Below, piece after piece: positions 1-7,168 of a stretch of DNA of 9,812 bases. A program made the position numbers and the translations under genes. Under the pieces are notes generated by a model, which searched no databases, was not told the DNA's origin, and worked only from the letters and a program-made list of their open reading frames with translations. The stretch's first letter is position 1; each line of letters begins with the position of its first letter. The DNA is from Pseudomonadota bacterium (GTDB lineage: Bacteria > Pseudomonadota > Gammaproteobacteria > Burkholderiales > Nitrosomonadaceae), in NCBI GenBank assembly GCA_018240935.1, contig JAFEEV010000121.1, positions 1 to 9,812 on the forward strand, in the 5' to 3' direction.

Positions 1-603
1 CTGCGAAATGAGGGTGCCGGATACCGTAATGACAGATTTTTTTCCGCTCAGCGGCAGCGCCATCAGTAATCCGGTCAGAAATTGACTGGAGACATCGCCT
101 TTGATAGTGACCGTGTGCGTGTCATTGGGCGCATGCAATGCCGCCGGTTTGATTTCCAGGGGCGGGAAACCGGGGTTTTCCAGATAACTGATATCCGCAC
201 CCAATTGCCGCAATGCATCGACCAAATCCGCAATGGGCCGTTCGTGCATGCGCGGCACGCCGGACAAACGGTAATGTCCCTTCATGAAGGATAGTACCGC
301 CACCAAAGGCCGGAAAGCGGTGCCAGCATTGCCGAGAAATAAATCGGCTTGCTTGATTGGGAAGATACCGTGGCCGCCTGTGACCGTGTAATCATTTTTG
401 CCGGTTTGTGTGACGGTAATGCCCAGCTTGGCCAGCGCATCCAGCATGCGGGCGGTATCGTCGGAAGCCAATAAATCGTGAATTTCCGTCACGCCTTCCG
501 CCAAAGCTGCAAGCAACAGAATCCGGTTTGAAATGCTCTTTGATCCAGGCAGCTGCACAACGCCCTGAGCACTCTTCGCTAACGGAAGGTCAAGCCATTT
601 CAT
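1..603 (-). CDS. aroA: 3-phosphoshikimate 1-carboxyvinyltransferase (EPSP synthase), N-terminal part
   Basis: Sixth step of the shikimate pathway in the cytoplasm: it joins phosphoenolpyruvate to shikimate-3-phosphate to give EPSP, a precursor of chorismate and aromatic amino acids. The reading frame is open from the ATG at 603 to the left edge, giving 201 residues, a little under half of the usual ~430. The family signatures are clear: PGSKSISNR (residues 19-27, with the K22, S23 and R27 substrate-binding set), LGNAGTAFRPL (90-100, the PEP-site glycine G94 and the R98-P99 pair), RMHERPIADL (118-127, with R122) and SSQFLTGLLMALPL (172-185). In the glycine-loop motif F97 replaces the more common Met; the proline beside it is kept. 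The start fits the family length exactly (K22 falls at the same number as in the E. coli enzyme), although no strong ribosome binding site is visible upstream. The gene is transcribed away from the small membrane-protein gene at 813. The C-terminal half lies outside the window. Identification is secure. Confidence 0.97.
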   Translation of the reverse strand, partial: MKWLDLPLAKSAQGVVQLPGSKSISNRILLLAALAEGVTEIHDLLASDDTARMLDALAKLGITVTQTGKNDYTVTGGHGIFPIKQADLFLGNAGTAFRPLVAVLSFMKGHYRLSGVPRMHERPIADLVDALRQLGADISYLENPGFPPLEIKPAALHAPNDTHTVTIKGDVSSQFLTGLLMALPLSGKKSVITVSGTLISQ

Positions 604-695
604 AGTGTATGCAATGATGAAATTGCAAGATAATATCCCATAACGATAGCAGAGGCGTAATTTTATTGACTTCTCAACACGGCGAACTCTATTGA

Positions 696-712
696 AATCA
701 GCCCGGCTGATT
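696..712. promoter_or_regulatory. Perfect 8-bp inverted repeat in the aroA/membrane-protein divergent spacer
   Basis: AATCAGCC (696-703), one central base, then GGCTGATT (705-712): a perfect dyad of 17 bases in the middle of the 209-base spacer. Neither side is followed by a run of T, so it does not look like an intrinsic terminator for either gene. It could be an operator or a hairpin in a leader. The family of any binding protein cannot be read from it. The rest of the spacer is AT-rich (for example TTTATATAAAC at 790-800). I could not pick out a convincing -35/-10 pair for either direction. Confidence 0.4.
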
Positions 713-812
713 GGCCGTCCTTGGAAAAATCTTTATTAAACCGTCTTGTTTAAGGTAATCTATCCTTTTTACCAAAAAGACACTTTCACTTTATATAAAC
801 AGAGGTTGAAGA

Positions 813-1061
813 ATGCAAGATGCAGAAATTGTTTTAATGTTTTCGTTATTGATGATCCCGGTTGCTGTCTGGCTGCAATTGTGGGTTAAAAATCGCAGGG
901 AAAAGCGCAGGAACGATTTGGGTGAAGAAGAATTTGAAAATACAGCGCGAGCGTTCGGGTCGATTATTCTTGAGGGTACGGCGATTGTCGGCGGACTCAT
1001 CATGATTATCATGGGGTCCAGTGGTGTGCTCAAGTACGTCCTTAATTTCTATAACTCATAA
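813..1061 (+). CDS. Small two-helix membrane protein of unknown function
   Basis: An 82-residue protein that I do not recognise. It has a hydrophobic segment at about residues 5-25, a highly charged linker at about 26-48 (first basic, KNRREKRR, then acidic, GEEEFE), and a second hydrophobic, glycine-rich segment at about 50-76. The layout suggests a double-spanning inner-membrane protein with a cytoplasmic loop, since the basic cluster directly after the first helix should stay inside. That topology is inference. Support for a real gene: a good ribosome binding site (AGAGG at 801-805, seven bases before the ATG), a spacer of its own upstream, and an intrinsic terminator 23 bases after the stop, which together make it a single-gene transcript. 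An overlapping minus-strand frame of similar length lacks these signals. No function can be assigned. Confidence 0.75.
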   Translation: MQDAEIVLMFSLLMIPVAVWLQLWVKNRREKRRNDLGEEEFENTARAFGSIILEGTAIVGGLIMIIMGSSGVLKYVLNFYNS

Positions 1062-1083
1062 CGGCGAGTCCGCCGGGATTGTT

Positions 1084-1132
1084 GATTCCGGGTCTAAGCG
1101 TTCGCTGAACCCCGGAATCTTGTCGTTTTTTT
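1084..1132 (+). terminator. Intrinsic terminator after the small membrane-protein gene
   Basis: GATTCCGGG (1084-1092) pairs perfectly with CCCGGAATC (1111-1119) around an 18-base loop, which itself can form a small AGC/GCT stem. Seven T residues follow at 1126-1132, after a six-base gap. This is the orientation expected for stopping transcription from the gene ending at 1061. A smaller 5-bp stem, CGGCG/CGCCG, sits at 1062-1075 directly after the stop codon. On the minus strand no T run follows, so the hairpin is not an obvious terminator for topB. Confidence 0.75.
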
Positions 1133-1153
1133 GAGATCTGATACTCGATAACG

Positions 1154-1188
1154 TGAAAGAAAATGGCTGCTCTGCTCTTATTGCAGCT
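1154..1188 (-). terminator. Weak candidate terminator after topB
   Basis: Read on the minus strand just after the topB stop, GCTGC and GCAGC (1183-1187 and 1166-1170) can pair around a 12-base loop, followed by the pyrimidine-rich CATTTTCTTTC. The stem is short (five pairs plus a possible wobble) and the T run is interrupted, so this is only a possible end of the topB transcript. Confidence 0.25.
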
Positions 1189-1196
1189 GGTGCGAA

Positions 1197-3713
1197 TCAT
1201 CCAGCCGCATCACCGGCGGCTTCGGTTTTTTCCTGTTTTGCTTTGGACTTTGTTCCTGCTGCTTTCCTCGGCGTTTTCTGCTCGAACTCAAAACCGATTT
1301 TGCCATCCGCATTCCTAACCAGATAGGCAGAAAAAGGTTTGCCCTTTTTAGAAATGAATTTTGTCAGTAAATCTGTTTTACCGGTTTCCAGTAACTTAGT
1401 GATTTGTTCCGGCTCTATTGGGCGTGTCAGGATGATTTTGCCCGTTTTGAAATCGCAAGTGCGGCCGGCGCCGACAGATTTCTCGCAAACATACTGCATG
1501 CCGTGTTCGTACACCGCATGATTGCATTTCGGACATTTACCCAAGGCTGTTTGGCCACTGAAATCGACGGCTTCATGGCTTTCGTCATTGTTACCAAAAT
1601 CAAATTTCATTTCAAAAGTATCGGTTAATTTGATGATGGCGCTGAACGGTTGTCCCATTTTGCTGCGAAAACCCTGTAGCGGCCCGGCTTCACGCTGCGT
1701 GATGAGGGTTTCCATTTCCTCAACCTCGAATTGGCGGCCGGCCAAAATTTTCCACAATGCGAAATCGCATTTCTGGCACTGAAATTTTTTATAGGTTTCA
1801 TGCACGGTGCCGCCGCATTTCGGGCACGGGGATTTAAGTATCGAAAAATCTCCCGCGATGGTTTCGCCGCGATGCGTTTTGGCTTGTTCCACGATATGCC
1901 GTGTCATGTCGGCAATTTTTTCCATGAATGCGGCGCGTTTGAGATGGCCCTGCTCGATCTGGCGCAACTGAAATTCCCAATTGCCGGTTAATTCCGGCGA
2001 AATCAATTCCGGAATCTTGAGGCCGCGCAAAAGCGTGATCAAGGAAAATGCTTTGGCTGTCGGATGAAGTTCGCGGCCAACCCGTTGGATATAATTTTCC
2101 AGTACCAAGCCCTCGATGATCGCCGCGCGCGTTGCCGGAGTCCCCAGTCCTTTGGCGTTCATCGCGGCGCGCAATTCTTCGTCTTCCACCAGTTTGCCCG
2201 CGCCTTCCATTGCGGAAAGTAGCGTAGCTTCGTTAAACCGTGCAGGAGGGCGGGTCTGATTGGCGGCAATTTCGATTGCTTCTGTGGTGACGGGTTTTCC
2301 GGGTGTAACGGCTACGAGCGTCGTATCTTCTTCCTCATCTTCCGGTTTGACGGATTTGCCGTAAACCGCTTGCCAGCCCGGATTGACCATGACTTTGCCT
2401 TCGGTTTTGAATGGCTCGTCTTCAACCCGGGTAATGCGGGTGGTTACCAGGAATTCAGCGGCAGGAAAGAAAATGGCCAGAAAACGCTTGGTGACCAAAT
2501 CGTACAGCTTCGCCTCGGCTTCGTTCAATTTGGACGGATTCAACGACGTCGGAATAATGGCAAAGTGATCCGAGATTTTTGCGTTGTTGAAGATGCGTTT
2601 GTTCGGAACAACCCAGTTGGATGCCAGGATTTTCCGGGCAAACTGTCCGTAGCCGGTGTTTTCCAGACTGAGCAAAGTGTCTTTGACGGTCGCGATATAG
2701 TCTTCCGGCAGTGCGCGCGAATCCGTGCGGGGATAGGTCAGTACTTTATGTTTTTCATACAACGCCTGCGCCAGACCGAGGGTCGTTTTGGCGGAAAAGC
2801 CGAAGCGGCTGTTGGCATCGCGTTGCAAGCTGGTCAAGTCGTAAAGTAACGGACAGATTTCTTTGCTGGGTTTGCTTTCTTCGCTGACATGGCCAGGTTT
2901 TCCTTGGCATTTGTCGTGAATGGCTTGGGCTTGTTTTTGTTCCCACAACCGTTCAGGCTTTGCTTCCTGAGCGGCTTTATCCTTGTTGAATTTTTCGTCA
3001 AACCATTTGCCGGTATAGTCGCCATTACCGGTTGCAAACGTGGCATGGATTTCCCAGTAATTCTGCGGACGGAATTTTTTAATTTTTTCTTCGCGTTCGA
3101 CCAGGATCGCCAATGTCGGCGTTTGTACCCGTCCCACGGTGGTTTTGTGGAATCCTCCTTCCTGGGAGTTGAACGCAGTCATGGCGCGTGTGCCGTTAAT
3201 GCCGACCAGCCAATCCGATTCCGAGCGGCTGACAGCCGCCTCGGCCAGCGATTGCACTGCCGAGTTGTCCAGCAGCTGGGTGAATCCTCCGCGAATGGCA
3301 TCGGGCGTCATCGATTGCAGCCAGAGGCGTTTAACCGGTTTGCTGCTGCCGACATGGCGCAGGATATAGTAGAAAATCAGCTCCCCTTCGCGCCCCGCGT
3401 CGCATGCATTGATCAGCGTATCGACATCTTTGCGCTTGATGAGCTTGCTGAGCAGTTTCAAACGAGCGGAAGTTTTTTCGATCGGATTCAAATCGAAATG
3501 CGGCGGAATGACCGGCAGATTGGCAAAACTCCATTTGCCGCGCTTTACTTCGAATTCTTCCGGAATGACAAGTTCGAGTAAATGACCCACCGCTGAAGAT
3601 ACAACGTATTGGTCGTTCTCGAAGTAATCCGTATGCTTGGTAAAGCCGCCCAATGCCCGGGCAATATCGGCTGCAACAGAAGGTTTTTCTGCGATAATCA
3701 GTGACTTACTCAT
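1197..3713 (-). CDS. topB: DNA topoisomerase III, long form with tandem C-terminal zinc ribbon/Toprim_Crpt repeats
   Basis: Type IA topoisomerase that cuts one DNA strand through a 5'-phosphotyrosine and passes another through the gap; topoisomerase III mainly decatenates and resolves replication and recombination intermediates. The 838 residues divide into: TOPRIM domain (about 1-135) with AEKPS (E9) and DAGREGE (105-111); the central cleavage domain (about 150-600) with the catalytic tyrosine Y327 in TYPRTDSR, and TVGRVQTPT at 192-200; zinc ribbon 1 (C630, C633, C646, C649); a Toprim_Crpt-like repeat (about 657-706); zinc ribbon 2 (C727, C730, C743, C753); a second Toprim_Crpt-like repeat (about 757-810); and a Lys/Ala-rich tail. 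The E. coli enzyme, of about 650 residues, lacks this tail arrangement. The second Asp of the usual DxDxE metal motif is Gly here, a variant I recall from other long TopB proteins. The ATG at 3713 has GGGA five to six bases upstream. The gene follows smg after a 164-base gap. Confidence 0.96.
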   Translation of the reverse strand: MSKSLIIAEKPSVAADIARALGGFTKHTDYFENDQYVVSSAVGHLLELVIPEEFEVKRGKWSFANLPVIPPHFDLNPIEKTSARLKLLSKLIKRKDVDTLINACDAGREGELIFYYILRHVGSSKPVKRLWLQSMTPDAIRGGFTQLLDNSAVQSLAEAAVSRSESDWLVGINGTRAMTAFNSQEGGFHKTTVGRVQTPTLAILVEREEKIKKFRPQNYWEIHATFATGNGDYTGKWFDEKFNKDKAAQEAKPERLWEQKQAQAIHDKCQGKPGHVSEESKPSKEICPLLYDLTSLQRDANSRFGFSAKTTLGLAQALYEKHKVLTYPRTDSRALPEDYIATVKDTLLSLENTGYGQFARKILASNWVVPNKRIFNNAKISDHFAIIPTSLNPSKLNEAEAKLYDLVTKRFLAIFFPAAEFLVTTRITRVEDEPFKTEGKVMVNPGWQAVYGKSVKPEDEEEDTTLVAVTPGKPVTTEAIEIAANQTRPPARFNEATLLSAMEGAGKLVEDEELRAAMNAKGLGTPATRAAIIEGLVLENYIQRVGRELHPTAKAFSLITLLRGLKIPELISPELTGNWEFQLRQIEQGHLKRAAFMEKIADMTRHIVEQAKTHRGETIAGDFSILKSPCPKCGGTVHETYKKFQCQKCDFALWKILAGRQFEVEEMETLITQREAGPLQGFRSKMGQPFSAIIKLTDTFEMKFDFGNNDESHEAVDFSGQTALGKCPKCNHAVYEHGMQYVCEKSVGAGRTCDFKTGKIILTRPIEPEQITKLLETGKTDLLTKFISKKGKPFSAYLVRNADGKIGFEFEQKTPRKAAGTKSKAKQEKTEAAGDAAG

Positions 3714-3731
3714 TAATTCCCAAGCAGAAAA

Positions 3732-3771
3732 CGTTACACGGTAACGAACTGCCGGATGGGAGTGCCGTTAC
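3732..3771. promoter_or_regulatory. Cluster of three CGTTAC/GTAACG hexamers upstream of topB
   Basis: CGTTAC (3732-3737) and GTAACG (3741-3746) form a perfect 6-bp dyad with a three-base centre, and a further CGTTAC lies at 3766-3771. The dyad sits 19 bases upstream of the topB start codon and just ahead of its ribosome binding site. It could be an operator or a leader hairpin. I see no clear promoter in the 3714-3877 gap, and no convincing terminator for smg. Confidence 0.35.
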
Positions 3772-3877
3772 TAAACTGGAACAATGAGTAAAAAGTGCGA
3801 ACATGATTTGAATTGGATGCGTGTAAATGAAAATTAACTCCGGCGGCCGTTTTAATTTAATTGAAATGAATAAAAGC

Positions 3878-4336
3878 TTAATGCCTGTAATGAGAATCGC
3901 TGACAATCAGCAATTTTTCAAGAACGGAATCGTCCGTAAGCTGGTTCTGAATCCATAATTCAGTCAAAACAATCAGTTTGATTTTTTCCAGACTCGATGA
4001 ATTTTCATCCATCGCAAGTACGCGATCTATCAATAATTCACGTTGTAGCGGATTAATAATGCCGGCTTGCTCCAGGAAAAAAATAAAGCCTCTCCCTTCC
4101 GTATCGATTTTTTCCATTTCAAATTCGGTATAGCAGCGGAAAGAATCGTTTTCGGCAAAACTGGCCGGATAGCTGCCGATATCATGGCGTTCGAGTTCTG
4201 AGAGCCAGTTTAAAGTCTCGCTGATATCCTCATCGGCGAATCCGGCCATCGTCAATTTCCGCGTCAATGTCGCAGAATCCGGATAACTGCCTGAATCAAA
4301 GAAATTTTCAAATAAATAAACGAGTATATCGAACAT
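3878..4336 (-). CDS. smg: Smg/DUF494 family protein
   Basis: A 152-residue soluble protein of the Smg (DUF494) family; E. coli Smg has 157 residues. Hallmarks are the start MFDILVYLFENF, the central block GRGFIFFLEQAGII (about residues 82-95), the following LIDRVLAMD, and the acidic, helix-rich composition. The biochemical role of the family is not established; it is recognised mostly by its conserved position next to dprA. Here it lies 62 bases after the dprA stop on the same strand and is probably co-transcribed with it. The MFD start matches the family, but the bases upstream (ACCACT) give no strong ribosome binding site. Confidence 0.93.
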   Translation of the reverse strand: MFDILVYLFENFFDSGSYPDSATLTRKLTMAGFADEDISETLNWLSELERHDIGSYPASFAENDSFRCYTEFEMEKIDTEGRGFIFFLEQAGIINPLQRELLIDRVLAMDENSSSLEKIKLIVLTELWIQNQLTDDSVLEKLLIVSDSHYRH

Positions 4337-4398
4337 AGTGGTATTTTATAAAGCGAGTATATTTACAGATTAGTACCTTTGGTTTATGCCATCACGTA

Positions 4399-5499
4399 TC
4401 ACTGAATGCGTTGATAACACCCTCCCGGTAAACTGCTGATCTGACCGTCAAGCTCAAGCGTTAATAGCATGGCTGATACAACCTCAGCCGTCAAGCCACT
4501 GCGCGAGCATAGCGTATCGATGTCAACGGCATCATATCCTAGGTATTTGAGCAATATTGCGTTTTCAGTCCTTTTTTCAATAGCCGGTTCTTTTTTTACG
4601 GCAATCCCCTCATTTCGAGTCAAGGTTAAATAATTTAATTCATCCAAAATATCCTGCGTATTTTCAACCAGCTTGGCGCCTTGTTTAATCAATGCATGAC
4701 AACCTTTGGATAACGGTGAATGAATGGAGCCCGGAATCGCCATGACTTCGCGTCCTTGTTCCAGCGCTTGGCGCGCGGTAATGAGCGATCCGCTTTGCAA
4801 TGCCGCTTCCACCACCAGGCAGCCGTGACTCATGCCGCTGATGATACGATTTCTACGCGGAAAATTCCTGCCGATGGCAGGGGTACCCAGCGGAAATTCG
4901 GAAATTAATGCACCTTCTTTGGCCAGTTTGTGGGCAAGCGGGTGATTTTTTGCCGGATAAACAATGTCCAGCCCGGTGCCGACCACGGCGATGCTGGCGG
5001 CGGAGCCGCGCAAACCGCCGTGGTGCGCGGCTGTGTCTATGCCTAGCGCCATGCCGCTGATGATGCAGAGTCCGGCGTTGCTGGCGGCTTCGGAGAATGC
5101 TTCCGCATTTGATAAGCCTTGTGGTGTGGCGTTGCGGCTGCCGACTACCGCCAGGGCGGGCTGCCGTAAAAGCTCCCGCCGGCCTTTGAGATACAGCAGC
5201 GGGGGCGGGGCGTCAATATTCAGTAATTGAGCGGGATAATCCGGATCCGCCAAAGTGATGACGGCATTGAACGGATCCTCCAGCCATCGCAGCACTGTGG
5301 CGATCTTTTTGCGGTCGGCGCCTTGCGCGATGCGTTGGGCGGCCGGTTTTTTTACAATGCGTTCCAGTGCGCCCGGGGGTGCCGACAGAACGGCTGAAGG
5401 ATTGCCAAAGGCGACCAAAAGCCTGCGGATGGATTCGCCGCCGACGCCATCAATCAGATTAAGACTCAGCCATGCTTCAAGATCCGGTGCATGTTCCAT
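4399..5499 (-). CDS. dprA: DNA processing protein DprA
   Basis: Cytoplasmic protein that binds incoming single-stranded DNA and loads RecA during natural transformation; it is also widespread in species not known to be competent. The 366 residues carry an N-terminal helical part (about 1-75), the Rossmann-like core (about 113-290) and a C-terminal DML1-like winged helix (about 311-363). Core motifs seen: AVVGSRNAT (117-125), ISGMALGIDTAAH (147-159), GTGLDIVYPAKN (174-185), NFPRRNRIISGMS (212-224) and GSLITARQALEQGREV (237-252), which match DprA/Smf throughout. The length is normal (E. coli Smf is about 374). The start lies 17 bases after the stop of the LysM gene with no obvious Shine-Dalgarno site, so translational coupling to the upstream gene is likely. 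The gene looks intact. Confidence 0.96.
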   Translation of the reverse strand: MEHAPDLEAWLSLNLIDGVGGESIRRLLVAFGNPSAVLSAPPGALERIVKKPAAQRIAQGADRKKIATVLRWLEDPFNAVITLADPDYPAQLLNIDAPPPLLYLKGRRELLRQPALAVVGSRNATPQGLSNAEAFSEAASNAGLCIISGMALGIDTAAHHGGLRGSAASIAVVGTGLDIVYPAKNHPLAHKLAKEGALISEFPLGTPAIGRNFPRRNRIISGMSHGCLVVEAALQSGSLITARQALEQGREVMAIPGSIHSPLSKGCHALIKQGAKLVENTQDILDELNYLTLTRNEGIAVKKEPAIEKRTENAILLKYLGYDAVDIDTLCSRSGLTAEVVSAMLLTLELDGQISSLPGGCYQRIQ

Positions 5500-5516
5500 G
5501 ATGTTACGAGCTAATT

Positions 5517-6554
5517 TCAGGGTGTTCTGACGGCGTCCAATACTTTGATGGATTGTGTGCTTTGTACCACCAGTGCATAGGCAATTTTATCAAAGACCCG
5601 GAAAACGAATACCAACCCGGTTCTTTCATCCGGCAGTTGCACCATCTGCCCTTGCAGTGACTTTGCTTGACTTCTCCGGTAGATAGCCAGGACATGACCC
5701 ATTTCCAAGCCATCCGATCCGCCCTTGTTGAGTGCGACAATATCGCCTCGGCCGATTTCGGTGACGCCGCCATAAACCGAAATGATTCGTCCGTTAAGGG
5801 AAAAATCCGGTGCATGGGGGGCATAGTTATTGAAGATGGTGCCGGGTGCGGGGACCAGGCGATCGCCTTTCAAGATTTCTTCCGATGCGTGCGTGATGAT
5901 TGCTGTACTGACCTCCGCGAAAGCGGTTACTTTGGCGTTTCCCAGGTAGGTGGCCTCGTAGCCCAGAATGGAATCTTTTTGATCCGGATCCTTCAGCGCC
6001 TTGCCGGGGCGGAAGATTTGCCACGCTGTGCCTTTATCCTTGGGCAGCTCGCTGACATAAGCGGTATTGCCGGTGCTCAAAGCGACCCGGCCTTCACTCG
6101 AACCGAGTATATACGGCGCACTGTCGAGGCCGTTTTTTTCAATGATCAGCGGCTGGCTCAGGAAAGGTTCGATCGCGGCTGCCGGGATACTAGGAATTGC
6201 CGAAGTACCCGATTGCTCGGTGCGGATTTTCGGCGATAATTTAACGGTTTTTACGCCGTATTCATCGTCATCCGAAAGGCGTAGACGGGCTCCATGCCGT
6301 GTTTTTTCCAGTATGACAACATCGCCGGGGTAAATCTTGTGCGGATTTTTTACTTGCGCGCGATTGAATCCCCAGATTTCCGGCCAGCGCCAGGGGTCTT
6401 TAAGAAACCGGGAAGCGATACCCCACAGCGTATCGCCCGGCACAACCACATGATGGCCGGGCGAGTCATTTCGCAATGCTGTCTCTTCAGCTTTGATTGG
6501 CGTGATGGAAAGCAGGCCCGGAAATAAAATCAAAGTTATAATAAGCTTTCGCAT
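5517..6554 (-). CDS. Exported LysM-domain protein
   Basis: A 345-residue protein with an N-terminal signal peptide (MRKLIITLILFPGLLSITPIKA, cleavage likely near residue 22), followed by one LysM domain at about 34-83 (HVVVPGDTLWGIASRFL, then NPHKIYPGDVVIL). LysM domains bind the GlcNAc-containing glycan of peptidoglycan, so the protein should sit in the periplasm attached to the cell wall. The remaining ~260 residues show no enzyme motif that I recognise; a conserved-looking segment, GRIISVYGG then EIGRGDIVALNKG, lies near the C-terminus. A TTG at 6566 would add four residues, but I prefer the ATG at 6554: it starts the signal peptide cleanly and has GGGA six bases upstream. LysM proteins of this type often precede dprA in betaproteobacteria. 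The gene is the first of the LysM-dprA-smg(-topB) series. Any role in wall remodelling or DNA uptake is speculation. Confidence 0.9.
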   Translation of the reverse strand: MRKLIITLILFPGLLSITPIKAEETALRNDSPGHHVVVPGDTLWGIASRFLKDPWRWPEIWGFNRAQVKNPHKIYPGDVVILEKTRHGARLRLSDDDEYGVKTVKLSPKIRTEQSGTSAIPSIPAAAIEPFLSQPLIIEKNGLDSAPYILGSSEGRVALSTGNTAYVSELPKDKGTAWQIFRPGKALKDPDQKDSILGYEATYLGNAKVTAFAEVSTAIITHASEEILKGDRLVPAPGTIFNNYAPHAPDFSLNGRIISVYGGVTEIGRGDIVALNKGGSDGLEMGHVLAIYRRSQAKSLQGQMVQLPDERTGLVFVFRVFDKIAYALVVQSTQSIKVLDAVRTP

Positions 6555-6609
6555 GGATGATCCCAAAGGCAGTGATGGCGCATACAGAATGATTGCTTAA
6601 TGATACGGT

Positions 6610-6636
6610 CTAACTGCGGCGTTAGGTTTACTAAAC
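6610..6636. promoter_or_regulatory. Two adjacent short inverted repeats in the LysM/def divergent spacer
   Basis: CTAAC (6610-6614) and GTTAG (6621-6625) form one dyad; directly next to it GTTTACTAAAC (6626-6636) forms a second, with a single central base. They lie in the 96-base spacer between the divergent LysM and def genes, where promoters for both must lie, so they may be operators or leader structure for def. I could not identify a convincing -35/-10 pair on either strand. Confidence 0.3.
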
Positions 6637-6650
6637 TACATATTTTTTTC

Positions 6651-7154
6651 ATGGCTATTCTAAAAATACTACAATACCCGGACGAGAGGCTCCATACTGT
6701 AGCCGTTCCAGTCGCCCAAGTCACGGATGAAATCCGTTCACTGATAAAGGATATGGCTGAAACGATGTACGCTGCCCCCGGCATAGGGCTGGCGGCCACG
6801 CAGGTGGATGTGCATCAGCGTATCATCGTGATCGATGTTTCCGAGACGCGCGATCAGCTGCTTGTTTTGATCAATCCGGAAATTATCGCCAGCCACGGTC
6901 TGTCGGATTATGAGGAAGGCTGCTTGTCAGTACCCGGCATATACGGGAAAGTGCAGCGCGCCGGGGCTGTGACCGTGAAAGCTTTGAACGCTCAAGGCGA
7001 GTCGTTTGTTCTGGATGCCGACGATTTGCTGGCGGTGTGTATTCAGCACGAAATGGATCATTTGGCGGGAAAAGTGTTTGTGGAATACTGGTCGCGGCTG
7101 AAACAAGCGCGCACATTGGCAAGATTAAAAAAGAAACAACGCAGCACCATGTAA
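6651..7154 (+). CDS. def: Peptide deformylase
   Basis: Metalloenzyme that removes the N-formyl group from the first methionine of new proteins at the ribosome. The 167-residue protein has all three family motifs: GIGLAATQ (44-51), EEGCLSVP (88-95, metal ligand C91) and QHEMDHL (132-138, metal ligands H133 and H137, catalytic E134). The start at 6651 (MAILKILQYPDERL) aligns with the E. coli start and gives the usual length. An in-frame ATG at 6600 would add 17 residues unlike the family and is less likely. Neither start has a visible Shine-Dalgarno site; the ATG at 6651 is preceded by a T-rich stretch. It is the first of the def-fmt-rsmB series, divergent from the LysM gene, and acts in the same formylation cycle as Fmt. 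Confidence 0.96.
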   Translation: MAILKILQYPDERLHTVAVPVAQVTDEIRSLIKDMAETMYAAPGIGLAATQVDVHQRIIVIDVSETRDQLLVLINPEIIASHGLSDYEEGCLSVPGIYGKVQRAGAVTVKALNAQGESFVLDADDLLAVCIQHEMDHLAGKVFVEYWSRLKQARTLARLKKKQRSTM

Positions 7155-7168
7155 CGTTAGCGTGGCAT

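Noticed and set aside
791..1033. An 80-codon minus-strand frame opposite the small membrane-protein gene
   Set aside because: The plus-strand frame has the ribosome binding site and terminator; the minus-strand frame has neither.
1697..1890. The DAGREGE metal motif of topB lacking the second Asp, together with extra C-terminal cysteines, considered as signs of a degenerate enzyme
   Set aside because: The catalytic Tyr, the E9/D105/E109 acids and all core motifs are present, and the Gly variant is known to me from other long TopB proteins, so the enzyme should be active.
2889..3581. A 230-codon plus-strand open frame
   Set aside because: It lies wholly antisense to topB over its conserved TOPRIM and cleavage domains, has no ribosome binding site and resembles no family; it is a by-product of topB codon use.
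3706..3906. A 66-codon minus-strand frame spanning the smg-topB gap
   Set aside because: It overlaps the ends of both neighbours, has no ribosome binding site, and its hydrophobic composition is explained by the AT-rich spacer.
5667..6239. A 190-codon plus-strand open frame
   Set aside because: Antisense to the LysM-protein gene, without start signals or recognisable motifs.
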